Shown one piece after another: positions 7,377 to 16,263 of a stretch of 42,348 bases of DNA. Numbering within the stretch: the stretch's first letter is position 1; every line of letters begins with the position of its first letter. Source of the DNA: Candidatus Thiopontia autotrophica (GTDB lineage Bacteria > Pseudomonadota > Gammaproteobacteria > GCF-002020875); contig JACNFK010000030.1 in the NCBI GenBank assembly GCA_014384675.1, forward strand, positions 1 through 42,348. Direction: 5' to 3'. The notes under the pieces are model-generated. The model searched no databases, was not told the origin of the DNA, and was given only the letters and a program-made list of their open reading frames with translations. A program made the translations under genes and the position numbers.

Positions 7377-8429
7377 TCAGCAACAGCTTCCCTCGGAAGC
7401 ATGCTCTCCACTACCATCTTCATCAAACGGCATAGCGGTACCACAACCATTGAAGATTCCGTAGTGGGTATCCCCGCTGCCAAAAAATTCGAAGTGGTCG
7501 GCAAAGCGGCTATCACGCAGCATTCTCCAACTGTTGCCGCAGACTGGCTCCACCTTGCCCGTCTCGAAACGGTGCCCCTTATCGAGCTCAAACAGATCTG
7601 GATGGTTCTCTACCGTCCCCTTGTAGATAACAGCCTGACCGTAATCCTCACAGCTCCCCTCCAGCTCCGGAATCTTGAAGAGTCGGTAGGTTGCGGAGTA
7701 GAAACGGTGTGTCCCCAGCATCTCCTCAATCTTCGGATTGTCGATAGTTAGTGGGCGATCCTCCACCAGACGCGGATCTGCAAAGCCATTGTTTTTGGCC
7801 AGGGTCAGAAAATCATTCCAGTAAAGGGCCCCACTGAGACACTCCCCATATAGCAGAGGATCCTTTACCAGCTCCTCCGGCACCCTGCGCTCCGAATAGA
7901 CATCAGAAAAGTAGAGCTCACCACCTGGCTTCAGCACCCGCCACGCCTCACGCAACACGGCATCCTTGTCAGGGGAGAGGTTAATGACACAGTTGGAGAC
8001 AATAATATCGAAGCTCTCATCCTCAAGCTCGAGCTCATCCAGTCTCTCGATATACCCTTTGCGGAACTCCACGTTTGGAGTGGAGTAACAGTAGCGGTCG
8101 GCATGCCACTGAATATGGCGCTTAGCCACATCCAGTTGCTCATCAGTCATGTCGACACCCACCACATATCCATCCTCACCGGTAAGGCGCGCCAACAGGT
8201 AACAGTCTCGCCCCGAGCCACTACCGAGATCAAGAATCCTGGCCCCCTCCAGCTGTTGTGGTGCCACCAGACCACAGCCGTAATACTTGGCTGATACCTC
8301 ATCGTGAATATCAGCCATTGCCGCTTTTAGCCATGGTGGCATCGATGCATCTGTACAACAGGCATCAGTCTGTAGATCACTGCTGGTAACCAGAATCTGA
8401 CCGTAATATTTCTTTACCTCATCATGCAT
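7377..8429 (-). CDS. arsM: arsenite methyltransferase ArsM
   Basis: This 350-residue SAM-dependent methyltransferase methylates As(III). The SAM loop [13 protein letters not shown] is at residues 65-77 and acidic VGVDMTD follows. Four cysteines at 24, 52, 147 and 197 show spacings close to the As(III)-binding cysteines of the well-studied algal ArsM (44, 72, 174, 224): 28 and 50 residues for the first and last pairs match exactly. YYGCG around Cys52 is a family signature. A C-terminal domain ends in SCC. It is first in the operon arsM-arsS-two glycosyltransferases. AAGGG lies eleven bases upstream of the ATG. No arsenic regulator gene adjoins it. Confidence 0.94.
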   Translation of the reverse strand: MHDEVKKYYGQILVTSSDLQTDACCTDASMPPWLKAAMADIHDEVSAKYYGCGLVAPQQLEGARILDLGSGSGRDCYLLARLTGEDGYVVGVDMTDEQLDVAKRHIQWHADRYCYSTPNVEFRKGYIERLDELELEDESFDIIVSNCVINLSPDKDAVLREAWRVLKPGGELYFSDVYSERRVPEELVKDPLLYGECLSGALYWNDFLTLAKNNGFADPRLVEDRPLTIDNPKIEEMLGTHRFYSATYRLFKIPELEGSCEDYGQAVIYKGTVENHPDLFELDKGHRFETGKVEPVCGNSWRMLRDSRFADHFEFFGSGDTHYGIFNGCGTAMPFDEDGSGEHASEGSCC

Positions 8430-8621
8430 AAAAACGTGCCCTTAAATTACGTAACAACCATTTCAGAATAGCCGTTAATCATAAAAGATGCGAGCGATCA
8501 ATACCCCAGAAAAAATGATAAAAATGGTTTTACATGCATAAATCTCATCAATTAAAATGCAATCTCTACTAAACAAAGAAACGACTTAACGATAGAAAAT
8601 ATACCCAAGGAGGGTAACTAA
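8430..8621. promoter_or_regulatory. divergent control region between arsM and the phosphate transport genes
   Basis: This 192-base AT-rich region must hold the promoters of the arsenosugar operon (minus) and of the DUF47-pit pair (plus). A strong ribosome binding site AAGGAGGGTAACTAA precedes the ATG at 8622. I do not see a convincing Pho box or ArsR site. Confidence 0.6.
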
Positions 8622-9296
8622 ATGGGAAACTATTTTTCCGGAATATTTGCACGATCACCGATCAATCCACTACAGACTCACATGGCCAAGGTTCAGGCCT
8701 GTATCTCGGAGCTAGAGGCGCTGTTTGAGGCGGCCATAGAGAGAGATTTTGATAGCGTTGCCGCCACACAAAAGAGAATCTCCGACCTCGAACATGAAGC
8801 TGATGACATGAAAAAAGAGCTCCGTATCCACCTCCCCAAAGGGATGTTTATGCCGGTCTCCAGAGGCGATGTACTGAATGTACTGGCGATGCAGGACCGT
8901 ATTGCCAACCGCTCCAAGGATATTGCAGGAATTATCACCGGACGCAAGATGGAGATCCCCGAAGCTATGGGCCCACTTTTCATTAAGTTCATAAGCCGTA
9001 GTGTTGATGCCTCGGCACAGGCACAGGTCGCAATCAATGAGCTTGACGAACTGGTAGAGACCGGCTTCCGTGGCGGTGAGGTCAGACTGGTGGAGAAGAT
9101 GCTGACTGAGCTGGATGCCATCGAATCAGACACCGACACAATCGAACGTGAGATTCGCGCGATTCTATTTGGCATTGAGAATGAGCTACCGCCTGTGGAG
9201 GTTATGTTCCTCTACCAGCTGATTAACTGGACCGGTGACCTTGGTGACCTTGCTCAGCGAGTCGGTAGTCGTCTGCAACTAATGCTTGCTCGATAA
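8622..9296 (+). CDS. TIGR00153/DUF47 phosphate transport accessory protein
   Basis: This is a 224-residue all-helical PhoU-like protein of the DUF47 (TIGR00153, YkaA) family. Visible features are the SDLEHEADDMKKELRIHLPKG segment, with Glu/Asp pairs typical of metal-binding PhoU-like bundles, and VMFLYQLINWTGDLGDLAQRV at the C terminus. DUF47 proteins are usually encoded directly before PiT-type phosphate transporters and are thought to modulate them. It lies 14 bases before the pit gene with the same orientation and has a strong ribosome binding site. The start is unambiguous. Confidence 0.93.
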   Translation: MGNYFSGIFARSPINPLQTHMAKVQACISELEALFEAAIERDFDSVAATQKRISDLEHEADDMKKELRIHLPKGMFMPVSRGDVLNVLAMQDRIANRSKDIAGIITGRKMEIPEAMGPLFIKFISRSVDASAQAQVAINELDELVETGFRGGEVRLVEKMLTELDAIESDTDTIEREIRAILFGIENELPPVEVMFLYQLINWTGDLGDLAQRVGSRLQLMLAR

Positions 9297-9310
9297 GGGA
9301 GAATGTAATA

Positions 9311-10570
9311 ATGGATTATTCATCAACTTATCTGATTCTGGTTGCCATCTTTGGTCTCTTTATGGCCTGGGGAATTGGTGCCAATGATGTAGCCAATGCA
9401 ATAGGAACCTCTGTTGGATCTCGTGCGCTTACACTTAAACAGGCAGTTGTAGTTGCTGCCATCTTTGAGTTCCTGGGTGCCTACCTTGCAGGTGGTGAGG
9501 TAACCAAAACCATCCGTAAGGGGATCATCGACTCCAATATGCTGCAGAGCATGCCAAATGGGGCAGAGATTCTGATATTCGGGATGCTGGCAGCGCTATT
9601 GGCAGCCGCTATCTGGCTACTGGTTGCCTCATACTTTGGCTGGCCGGTCTCTACTACTCACTCCATTGTAGGTGCCATCGTCGGTTTTGCCGCTGTAGGA
9701 ATCGGTGTAGATGCGGTTCAGTGGAGCAAGGTTGGATCTATTATTATGAGCTGGTTTGGCGCCCCCATGCTGGCCGCATTGCTATCCTTCACCATATTCC
9801 GCTCGGTACAAAAACTGATACTCGATACCGACAAACCTTTTGAGAATGCCAAACGCTTTGTCCCCATGTATATCTTTCTGACTGGATTTGTCATCTCACT
9901 GGTGACCATCGTCAAGGGGCTTAAACATGTAGGACTACACTTCACCACTGGCACCAGTTTTCAGCTCGCAGTGCTGGCTGGGGTTGTGATCATGGCTATA
10001 GGTATCTTCTTTATTCGCAGAATTGAGGTTGATGAGGAGGCTGACAAGGATTTCCACTTTGCCAACGTGGAGAAGGTCTTTGCTGTTCTGATGGTTGTTA
10101 CTGCATCAGCAATGGCATTTGCTCATGGCTCCAACGATGTGGCCAATGCAGTTGGGCCTATTGCTGCAGTGGTTGGCGTGGTTCAGAGTGGAACCATTGA
10201 AACCAAATCAATTATGCCAAGCTGGGTGCTGCTACTTGGTGGTATTGGTATTGTGATTGGACTGCTTACCTATGGTGCCAGGGTTATGGCCACTATAGGA
10301 CAGAAAATTACGGAACTAACCCCCAGTCGCGGGTTTGCTGCCGAGCTTGCCGCAGCCTCTACCGTTGTTATTGCGTCTGGTACTGGCCTCCCGGTATCGA
10401 CCACCCAGACCCTGGTTGGCGCTGTTCTTGGTGTTGGCTTTGCCCGAGGTATTGCTGCACTGGATATGGGCACCATTCGCACCATCTTTATGTCCTGGGT
10501 AGTTACACTCCCAGCCGGGGCGCTCCTCTCTATCCTCTTCTTCTTCTTCCTGAAGGGGGTCTTTCTGTAA
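9311..10570 (+). CDS. PiT family inorganic phosphate transporter
   Basis: This 419-residue multi-span permease has the duplicated PiT signature: GANDVANAIGTSVGSRAL near residues 23-40 and GSNDVANAVGPIAAV near 274-288, plus VSTTHSIVGAI and VSTTQTLVGAV in each half. PiT carriers import phosphate with protons or sodium at low affinity, and bacterial members also admit arsenate. It follows the DUF47 gene and ends in a strong terminator. The divergent position next to arsM could link arsenate entry to arsenic detoxification, which is an inference from context. Confidence 0.94.
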   Translation: MDYSSTYLILVAIFGLFMAWGIGANDVANAIGTSVGSRALTLKQAVVVAAIFEFLGAYLAGGEVTKTIRKGIIDSNMLQSMPNGAEILIFGMLAALLAAAIWLLVASYFGWPVSTTHSIVGAIVGFAAVGIGVDAVQWSKVGSIIMSWFGAPMLAALLSFTIFRSVQKLILDTDKPFENAKRFVPMYIFLTGFVISLVTIVKGLKHVGLHFTTGTSFQLAVLAGVVIMAIGIFFIRRIEVDEEADKDFHFANVEKVFAVLMVVTASAMAFAHGSNDVANAVGPIAAVVGVVQSGTIETKSIMPSWVLLLGGIGIVIGLLTYGARVMATIGQKITELTPSRGFAAELAAASTVVIASGTGLPVSTTQTLVGAVLGVGFARGIAALDMGTIRTIFMSWVVTLPAGALLSILFFFFLKGVFL

Positions 10571-10591
10571 TTGTTAACGTTACTGGATCAC

Positions 10592-10629
10592 AAAAAACCG
10601 CTCCTGGCTTGTGCCGAGAGCGGTTTTTT
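10592..10629 (+). terminator. rho-independent terminator after the phosphate transporter
   Basis: A 12-bp stem (AAAAAACCGCTC at 10592-10603 with GAGCGGTTTTTT at 10618-10629) encloses a 14-base loop and is followed by a further T. A-rich sequence on the left arm makes it bidirectional, so it can also serve the minus-strand operon ending at 10633. Confidence 0.9.
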
Positions 10630-10632
10630 TAT

Positions 10633-10866
10633 TCATACCTTTCCACTCCAGATCCGCACCAAACGGATCAGCAACAGGGTAATCGGGGTGCCGTGAAGGA
10701 GGAGGTCAAAGATATCCAGCGGTTTCACAAGCACTCCGTCCGCCAGCATCTTTAGTTTTTCTACCAGATGTGGTTCAGGGTGAGGAGGGAAAATTGCAGG
10801 CATAACCGCCAGCATCAATGCAATCAACACTAGATGACCTAGTGGTATCTTATCAATCCATTTCAT
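10633..10866 (-). CDS. small integral membrane protein at the end of the multihaem operon
   Basis: This 77-residue protein has two hydrophobic segments (LVLIALMLAVMPAIF at about 12-26 and a C-terminal FDLLLHGTPITLLLIRL at about 53-69), separated by a short polar loop with PHPEPHLVEKLKML. Similar small proteins of about 75 residues occur in gammaproteobacteria, sometimes loosely labelled as transporter-related. I cannot name a function. It is 27 bases after the pentahaem cytochrome gene and immediately before a bidirectional terminator, so it is likely the last cistron. Confidence 0.75.
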   Translation of the reverse strand: MKWIDKIPLGHLVLIALMLAVMPAIFPPHPEPHLVEKLKMLADGVLVKPLDIFDLLLHGTPITLLLIRLVRIWSGKV

Positions 10867-10893
10867 TTTTTATTCGATATATCAATTAGTTAT

Positions 10894-11625
10894 TTATCTA
10901 TATTCCAGTATTTTAGAGCGTATGCGGATGAAGTCACCATCTAGTGCCGGCTGCCCGTGCCACCACTGAAAATCTGGGGAGTGGTGAACAACTCCAAGGC
11001 GGAGATTGTGCCTGTGTCTCTTCACCGAATCTAGTAACTCTTTCTGCTCCTGTTGAGGGAGATCTCCCCCCTTCCACTTGAGAAGCCATTTCGCCTCCAG
11101 CACCTTCATCTCACCCACCTCCTCCATCGCCTCTCCACTGGAGGCCAGGGTCTTCAGGTAACGGGTAGAGTGGCACTTGCCACATATCTTGGGATCACCA
11201 TCAGCCTTGGGTTCCATAGCATGGTCTCCATCCGATAGATGGCAGTAGGCGCATCCCGGGGTACGGACTGAGACCGTGGCAAGCGGTTTGGTGAGATCCC
11301 AGCTGGACTCCTCCAGGGTGAGGATAACGCCATGTTTGGAGGTCTCGTAACTTCTCTGCTCTACACCAGTGTGACACTGGGTACAGCTCTGGTTAGCTCT
11401 GGAGCGAGCCAGGGAATCGCTATGGCTACTCCCATGACAGTCGCTACACCCTACACTGCCCGAGCCATGTCTGCCCTGACGATGAGTATTCACTATCTTT
11501 GCGGAGACCTTATGGTGGCACTCGACGCACTCCTGTTCGCCATATACCTTGTCCAGCAGGAACTCCTCCGACACGGCCTGGGTGGAAGTCCATACCATCC
11601 ACAGAGCAAACCAGAGATATCGCAT
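10894..11625 (-). CDS. periplasmic pentahaem cytochrome c, HAO-like relative
   Basis: This 243-residue exported protein has a signal peptide (residues 1-19) and five CxxCH haem sites at Cys33, 60, 81, 125 and 148. After the fifth site comes a helical, haem-free tail containing HNLRLGVVHHSPDFQWWHG. The motifs SKHGVIL, WDLTKPL and CAYCHLSDGDHAM match segments in the octahaem protein encoded just upstream (SAHGKIY, WDWNQPL, CAYCHMEEGIHSV). I therefore read it as a shortened paralogue that lacks three haems and has kept the tail. It probably passes electrons to or from its octahaem neighbour. Its ATG overlaps the upstream stop by one base (TGATG). Confidence 0.87.
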   Translation of the reverse strand: MRYLWFALWMVWTSTQAVSEEFLLDKVYGEQECVECHHKVSAKIVNTHRQGRHGSGSVGCSDCHGSSHSDSLARSRANQSCTQCHTGVEQRSYETSKHGVILTLEESSWDLTKPLATVSVRTPGCAYCHLSDGDHAMEPKADGDPKICGKCHSTRYLKTLASSGEAMEEVGEMKVLEAKWLLKWKGGDLPQQEQKELLDSVKRHRHNLRLGVVHHSPDFQWWHGQPALDGDFIRIRSKILEYR

Positions 11626-13274
11626 CAGTTATTCTCCCTGTTGTAATCGGTATACCTGCCTTCAAGCCAGAGACCATCATCTTGCGGATGTGCAGCACTC
11701 TCCTCGCTGGCAGACGAGCGTAACTGTTCCGCCCTCTTCTCGATACCATTCAGATCACGCTCCATGGCCTTGTGTGCCTCCTCCACACCCGCCGGATCGC
11801 CATGAGCAGCGGCCTTGTATCCATGCAGATTATCGAAGTACCACATCTCAAAATAGTCACGTTCGATGCCCGAGACATTGTAGAAGGCGGAGGCCTGCCC
11901 CTCAAAAAAACCTATATGTGCCCGTGGCCAGAGCTGGTCCATCTTGTCGAGCGGGTATGGCGGACGCTCACCCGGAGCAGGGGTAATCTTGTCATCGGAA
12001 CGGAGATCTTTCAGCACCCCTTCCGCCCTGTAGAGCATATTCCACGCCTCCTTGCGCTCCTCATCCATCTCTCTCAGCCACTGCCGCGACTCCTCCTCTT
12101 GGTGGCAATCCATGCATAGATTGACCCAGCGCTCTCGCAGAACCTTGTTGCCAGAGGTATTGGGATTAATTTCACGGATACCGAATTTCCAGATCGATTT
12201 ATGGGCAACCGAATGAATACCCTCTTCCATATGGCAGTAAGCACAGGTTGGAGCCTTGTAGTTTCCTTTTTTGAGTGGCTGATTCCAGTCCCAGTCACCA
12301 CCCTCCTCTCTGTAGATCTTGCCATGGGCAGAGGCAAAGTAGGTCTTGTCATCTGGATGAGGGGGGCCTGAGTGGCAGGTAATGCAGGACTCGCTGCGCC
12401 GCGCCTCTGCCGCACTGAAACGGTGACGGGTGTGACAGGAGTCACACTTGGTGGCGACTGAGTGACACTGCAGACAGGAGAGTACCTCCGGTTTTGGCTT
12501 GTCTACAAAGTGTTTGGCATCAACTGCTCGCTCCATGGCCAGGGCGTGGCTGGGGAATCCATATTTTTTCTCATCCTCAACCTGGGTCAGCTGCGTGGTG
12601 TGACAGCCACCACAGGTTGTTGGGTTGGGGAGATGGAGGTTGCCATGATCATCCCCATGACATGCTGGACACCTCACAACCTCCTCCCCATTGGTGGGAG
12701 CAGAGTGTCTACTCTCTCTCCAGTCACGCACAATTCCCGGGGTTATGCTCTGATGACACTGGATGCACTGATCCCCACTGAAAACGGCTTTGATCTTGCT
12801 GTTTGCATTATAGAAGTTTTCCGGATCCCAATACTGCTGCATTGGATCGGGCTCCCACTCATTTGAGTAGAGGCCAATCCCGGTTCCACTACGGCTGCTC
12901 TCCAGCATGGTAAACCCGGAGGGGATGGCAATGGCCACCATGACCACGGCAACGATCACATAACGTGGCACCCCCCTCCAGCGCAGCAACCCGATCAGAA
13001 TCAGTGCCGCAACAAAGGAGATGGCAAACCACGCCCAAGGACCATCAACACCACCTGATTGGGCACCTACTCGAACTGCCTCCTCTACTCCCCCCATCAG
13101 CACCAGATGGTCATCAGTATGGTGGGCCAGCAGAGCCGTTGGGGAAATGAGCAGTGGCAATGATCCAAGTAGGTAGCTACCATTTACCAGTCGTGTCGCA
13201 ACTCTTGGCACTCTCTCAATTACAGGTCGCTCAAGCACACTTCTGTGCCGCTCGTCTGTGGTGCAACTACTCAT
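11625..13274 (-). CDS. membrane-anchored octahaem cytochrome c of the hydroxylamine oxidoreductase (HAO) type
   Basis: This 549-residue protein has eight CxxCH sites at Cys170, 202, 221, 267, 277, 297, 344 and 387. The string CDSCHTRHRFSAAEARRSES followed by CITCH and SAHG is characteristic of HAO-type octahaem cytochromes. Hydrophobic segments at about 33-50, 82-98 and 104-120 precede the haem domain, so the protein is anchored rather than soluble. HAO relatives oxidise hydroxylamine or hydrazine, or reduce nitrite. Which one cannot be told here: whether one of Tyr465, 474 or 479 corresponds to the Tyr that cross-links to the catalytic haem of oxidative HAO needs an alignment. The start overlaps the upstream stop as ATGA, inside a tight operon. 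Confidence 0.88.
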   Translation of the reverse strand: MSSCTTDERHRSVLERPVIERVPRVATRLVNGSYLLGSLPLLISPTALLAHHTDDHLVLMGGVEEAVRVGAQSGGVDGPWAWFAISFVAALILIGLLRWRGVPRYVIVAVVMVAIAIPSGFTMLESSRSGTGIGLYSNEWEPDPMQQYWDPENFYNANSKIKAVFSGDQCIQCHQSITPGIVRDWRESRHSAPTNGEEVVRCPACHGDDHGNLHLPNPTTCGGCHTTQLTQVEDEKKYGFPSHALAMERAVDAKHFVDKPKPEVLSCLQCHSVATKCDSCHTRHRFSAAEARRSESCITCHSGPPHPDDKTYFASAHGKIYREEGGDWDWNQPLKKGNYKAPTCAYCHMEEGIHSVAHKSIWKFGIREINPNTSGNKVLRERWVNLCMDCHQEEESRQWLREMDEERKEAWNMLYRAEGVLKDLRSDDKITPAPGERPPYPLDKMDQLWPRAHIGFFEGQASAFYNVSGIERDYFEMWYFDNLHGYKAAAHGDPAGVEEAHKAMERDLNGIEKRAEQLRSSASEESAAHPQDDGLWLEGRYTDYNRENN

Positions 13275-15613
13275 AACCGCTCCATAATCTCTGCAGCCGC
13301 CCTACGCCCATCTGCAATGGCTGTCACCACCAGATCGGGGCCACGACTGAGGTCTCCGCCCGTAAACACCTTGCTGTTCTCTCTCTGCAGGGTCTCCAGC
13401 CATGGGGCCTTCTCCTTGACCTGACCAAAGGCAAGAATAATGATGTCACACTCCAGCAGCTCCTCAAGTCCGGCAATACCGACACCGGGGTCACCACAAA
13501 GACCATCATCCCTGGTGGAGAGGCTCATCAGTTTTACCCCACTGACCCTGCCATCCTCCCCAACAATCTCGGTCTGCGTCTTGAGGTAGAGAAAGTTCAC
13601 CCCCTCCTGACTGGCCGCCAAAGCCTCCTTGGGGGCGGCACGAATCTCCCCCTCTGCCTTGCGACAGACTACCGTTACCTCAGCTGCCCGCTGACGCACG
13701 GCGCTACGAGCACAATCCATAGCAGTGTCGCCCCCGCCAAGAACCACAACTCGCCGCCCCTCTATCTGCCGGTTATTGGGATTGTCGGAATTCGGATTGG
13801 CATGGCGCAGGTAACTCAGAGAATCAAATACCCCCTCCAGATCATCTCCAGAAATCGGTACCGAGCGTGGTTTCTGTGCCCCGGTTCCGAGGAAGAGAGC
13901 ATCTGCACTCTCTGCCTGAGCCCTGATCTGCTCAGTCGAACAGTGCTCCCCAAGATGGAAGACAACCCCCATCTGCTCCAGCATCTTGCGGCGATGAGTC
14001 AGGATTGACTTCTCCAGCTTGAATGAGGGGACACCGCTCAACAGCAGCCCGCCAATCTCCGACTCCTGATCATAGATCGATACTCCACAACCAGACGCTG
14101 CCAACTGCTCCGCACAGGCCAGGCCAGCCGGACCAGCACCTACAACCGCAACACTCTTGTTACCGAATTTAGTGATCCGGCTTACAGATGGCTTGATGGA
14201 TATGGGGCTCTCCAGCGCCATATCAGATACTGCCCTCTCCAGTGCACCAATGGCCACCGCCCCTTCGGGCTCTGTTGCTAGGGTACATCCTCCCTCACAG
14301 AGGCGATGCTGCGGACAGAGACGGCCACAGATCTCCGGAAATGGATTGGTCTGGTGAATCACTGCCGCCGCCTCCTGAATCCTGCCGGCGGCAGCTAATC
14401 CAAGCCACTCGGGAATTTTGTTGGAGAGTGGACAGCCGTTCCGACACCCCGGAACACCACAATTTAGACAGCGCCCCGCCTGCTCCATAACCCATGAGAT
14501 CTTCTCCTCTGCCTCTTGAGTCGCACCAATCTCATCCCAGTTACCAATACGCTCTGCTGCCGGCAGCAACTCTGGAAGTCTGCGTGGCAGAGGTGGCTGC
14601 GCCGTACGCTTGAGCAGATAATCTGCATCCTGTCTCAGACCGCTACGCAGCAGATTTCTCACATCCCTGAACTCCAGTGCATTGGTTGGGCAGGAGACCA
14701 CACAGCGGCCACACCCCATGCAGTCCTCCAGATCGGTGACCCTCCCCTCCGCCTTGCCCTCCTCCCAGACCCGGATACCCATGTCACAGACCTGCTCACA
14801 ACGCCGGCAGTCATTGCACTGCTCCTGCTCCATCTCTATGCCGTAGAAACCGGCATGGTTAAGTAGTCCGAAGGTTGCGCCGTAGGGGCAGAGGTAACGG
14901 CAGTAGAATCGATTACCCACTGCAGGCATTAGAAAGAAGGTTCCAAAATAGGTAAGTCCAACCATTGCATAGAACATGCCGACAAAGGTTACGGTCCAGG
15001 CAGATGGTGGAAACAGGGTGGCAACCAGTACTCCCATGTAGATTACAAAGAAGAACCACTTGCTGTGACGCAAGCGATGCGCCCACTTGCCACGAATAGT
15101 GCGGTCTCTAAAGGCATAGCCAACAGTCTCACGGACACCTACGCAGGGGCAGCCCCAGCCACAGACCACACGACGACCAAAGAGAAATACCAACCCCAAA
15201 ACCAGGAAGAAGGTTATGGTCCCGGGCACGTGGATACTGGGAAAGATGGGCTGACTCCAGAGATAACCTACATAGGGTTCGAATCTGGGAATTAGCCACG
15301 GGATCAACCACCAGAAAATGGTGACCACAGCCACCAGCACGATCAGCCGTTTTCTAGTGTAGCTATTCTTCTCGGCCCAGATGCGCCACACCCCAAAACC
15401 GAGAATGATGGCGTATTCAGTATAGCGATTTAACCAGATTGGGCTCTCAAACCAGTAAAACCATGATTCATTTAGCCACCCCATCAAGGCCAGGGTGAAG
15501 GCCGCCATTGAGAGCCATTGAAAAAACCTGGGGTAACGGCCAGGCAGGGAGTCCTGTTCAGATACAGGACGTTCTACTGGCTGGTATATGATGGGAAATC
15601 TGTTACTTTCCAT
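13271..15613 (-). CDS. NapH/NosR-like polyferredoxin fused to a GltD-like FAD/NAD(P) oxidoreductase
   Basis: This is one uninterrupted frame of 780 residues. The N-terminal third has about six hydrophobic helices with the NapH/NosR-type motifs CGWGCPC (about 151) and CRYLCP (about 238), then two 4Fe-4S ferredoxin motifs, CNDCRRCEQVCD (about 266) and CMGCGRCVVSCP (about 298). From about residue 370 it is a GltD-type module: cysteine-rich segment CLNCGVPGCRNGCP and CGRLCPQHRLCEGGC, FAD loop GAGPAGLACAEQ, pyridine nucleotide loop LGGGDTAMDCARS, and TGGDLSRGPDLVVTAI at the end. This suggests electron flow between NAD(P)H and a quinone or periplasmic cytochromes (inference). The ATG at 15613 has AGGA upstream; a GTG at 15619 is possible. 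It overlaps its neighbours on both sides. Confidence 0.9.
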   Translation of the reverse strand: MESNRFPIIYQPVERPVSEQDSLPGRYPRFFQWLSMAAFTLALMGWLNESWFYWFESPIWLNRYTEYAIILGFGVWRIWAEKNSYTRKRLIVLVAVVTIFWWLIPWLIPRFEPYVGYLWSQPIFPSIHVPGTITFFLVLGLVFLFGRRVVCGWGCPCVGVRETVGYAFRDRTIRGKWAHRLRHSKWFFFVIYMGVLVATLFPPSAWTVTFVGMFYAMVGLTYFGTFFLMPAVGNRFYCRYLCPYGATFGLLNHAGFYGIEMEQEQCNDCRRCEQVCDMGIRVWEEGKAEGRVTDLEDCMGCGRCVVSCPTNALEFRDVRNLLRSGLRQDADYLLKRTAQPPLPRRLPELLPAAERIGNWDEIGATQEAEEKISWVMEQAGRCLNCGVPGCRNGCPLSNKIPEWLGLAAAGRIQEAAAVIHQTNPFPEICGRLCPQHRLCEGGCTLATEPEGAVAIGALERAVSDMALESPISIKPSVSRITKFGNKSVAVVGAGPAGLACAEQLAASGCGVSIYDQESEIGGLLLSGVPSFKLEKSILTHRRKMLEQMGVVFHLGEHCSTEQIRAQAESADALFLGTGAQKPRSVPISGDDLEGVFDSLSYLRHANPNSDNPNNRQIEGRRVVVLGGGDTAMDCARSAVRQRAAEVTVVCRKAEGEIRAAPKEALAASQEGVNFLYLKTQTEIVGEDGRVSGVKLMSLSTRDDGLCGDPGVGIAGLEELLECDIIILAFGQVKEKAPWLETLQRENSKVFTGGDLSRGPDLVVTAIADGRRAAAEIMERL

Positions 15614-16253
15614 CACCACTATCCTGTCGCATACGTGTCACCACGCGCGGAATGAATGCAACCAGCGCAATCAATGCCAGTGCAATAACCCCATTCTGGA
15701 TCATCGATTCACTCCCCTTCAGCGCCTCTCCTCCAGCATACCCCAGATAGGTGTAGGCAAAACATGCAGGAAGCATAAAGATCCAGCTGGCAACCACGTA
15801 GTGGAGAAACGGGATTTTGGTCAACCCCAATACATAGTTGAGCAGATTGAATGGGAAAAGCGGAACCAGCCTGGTGAAGGCGACAAAACGCCATCCCTCC
15901 TCTTCCACTCCTTCGAGGATTTTTTTCATCTTGCCTGCCGCCTTCTGCTCCACCCAGTCGGAGGCGACATAACGGGATACCAGAAAAGCAAGGGTGGCAC
16001 CGATAGTGGCACCGGTAAGGTTGATCAGTGCACCAAAGATGGGGCCAAAGAGTGCGCCGCCAGCCAGAGTCAAGACTGTGCCCGGCACAAAGAGAACGGT
16101 GGCAACCGCATAGAGTACTATAAAAAATATTGGTGCCCAGAGCCCTGCCTGTTCAATCCAGAGTTCAATCTGCTGCTGGTTGATATCGCCACGCCACTGC
16201 CATGCCATGATCAGTAGTGCGACAAGAGCAATTATTAGCAGAATTTTTTTCAT
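15603..16253 (-). CDS. TVP38/TMEM64 (DedA-superfamily) membrane protein
   Basis: This 216-residue inner-membrane protein has the family pattern VPGTVLTLAGGALFGPIFG (about residues 56-74) and RLVPLFPFNLLNYVLGLT (about 126-143), with re-entrant-type hydrophobic segments and a basic tail. TVP38 proteins are relatives of DedA and of eukaryotic lipid scramblases; bacterial substrates are mostly unknown. It starts 10 bases after the hydroxylase-family gene and its stop overlaps the polyferredoxin gene by 11 bases, so it belongs to the same transcript. Confidence 0.9.
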   Translation of the reverse strand: MKKILLIIALVALLIMAWQWRGDINQQQIELWIEQAGLWAPIFFIVLYAVATVLFVPGTVLTLAGGALFGPIFGALINLTGATIGATLAFLVSRYVASDWVEQKAAGKMKKILEGVEEEGWRFVAFTRLVPLFPFNLLNYVLGLTKIPFLHYVVASWIFMLPACFAYTYLGYAGGEALKGSESMIQNGVIALALIALVAFIPRVVTRMRQDSGDGK

Positions 16254-16263
16254 CTGTTATCCA

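Noticed and set aside
11625-13274. Octahaem tetrathionate reductase (OTR).
   Set aside because: All eight sites are CxxCH; there is no CxxCK haem, and the CDSCHTRHRFSAAEA string fits HAO-type proteins.
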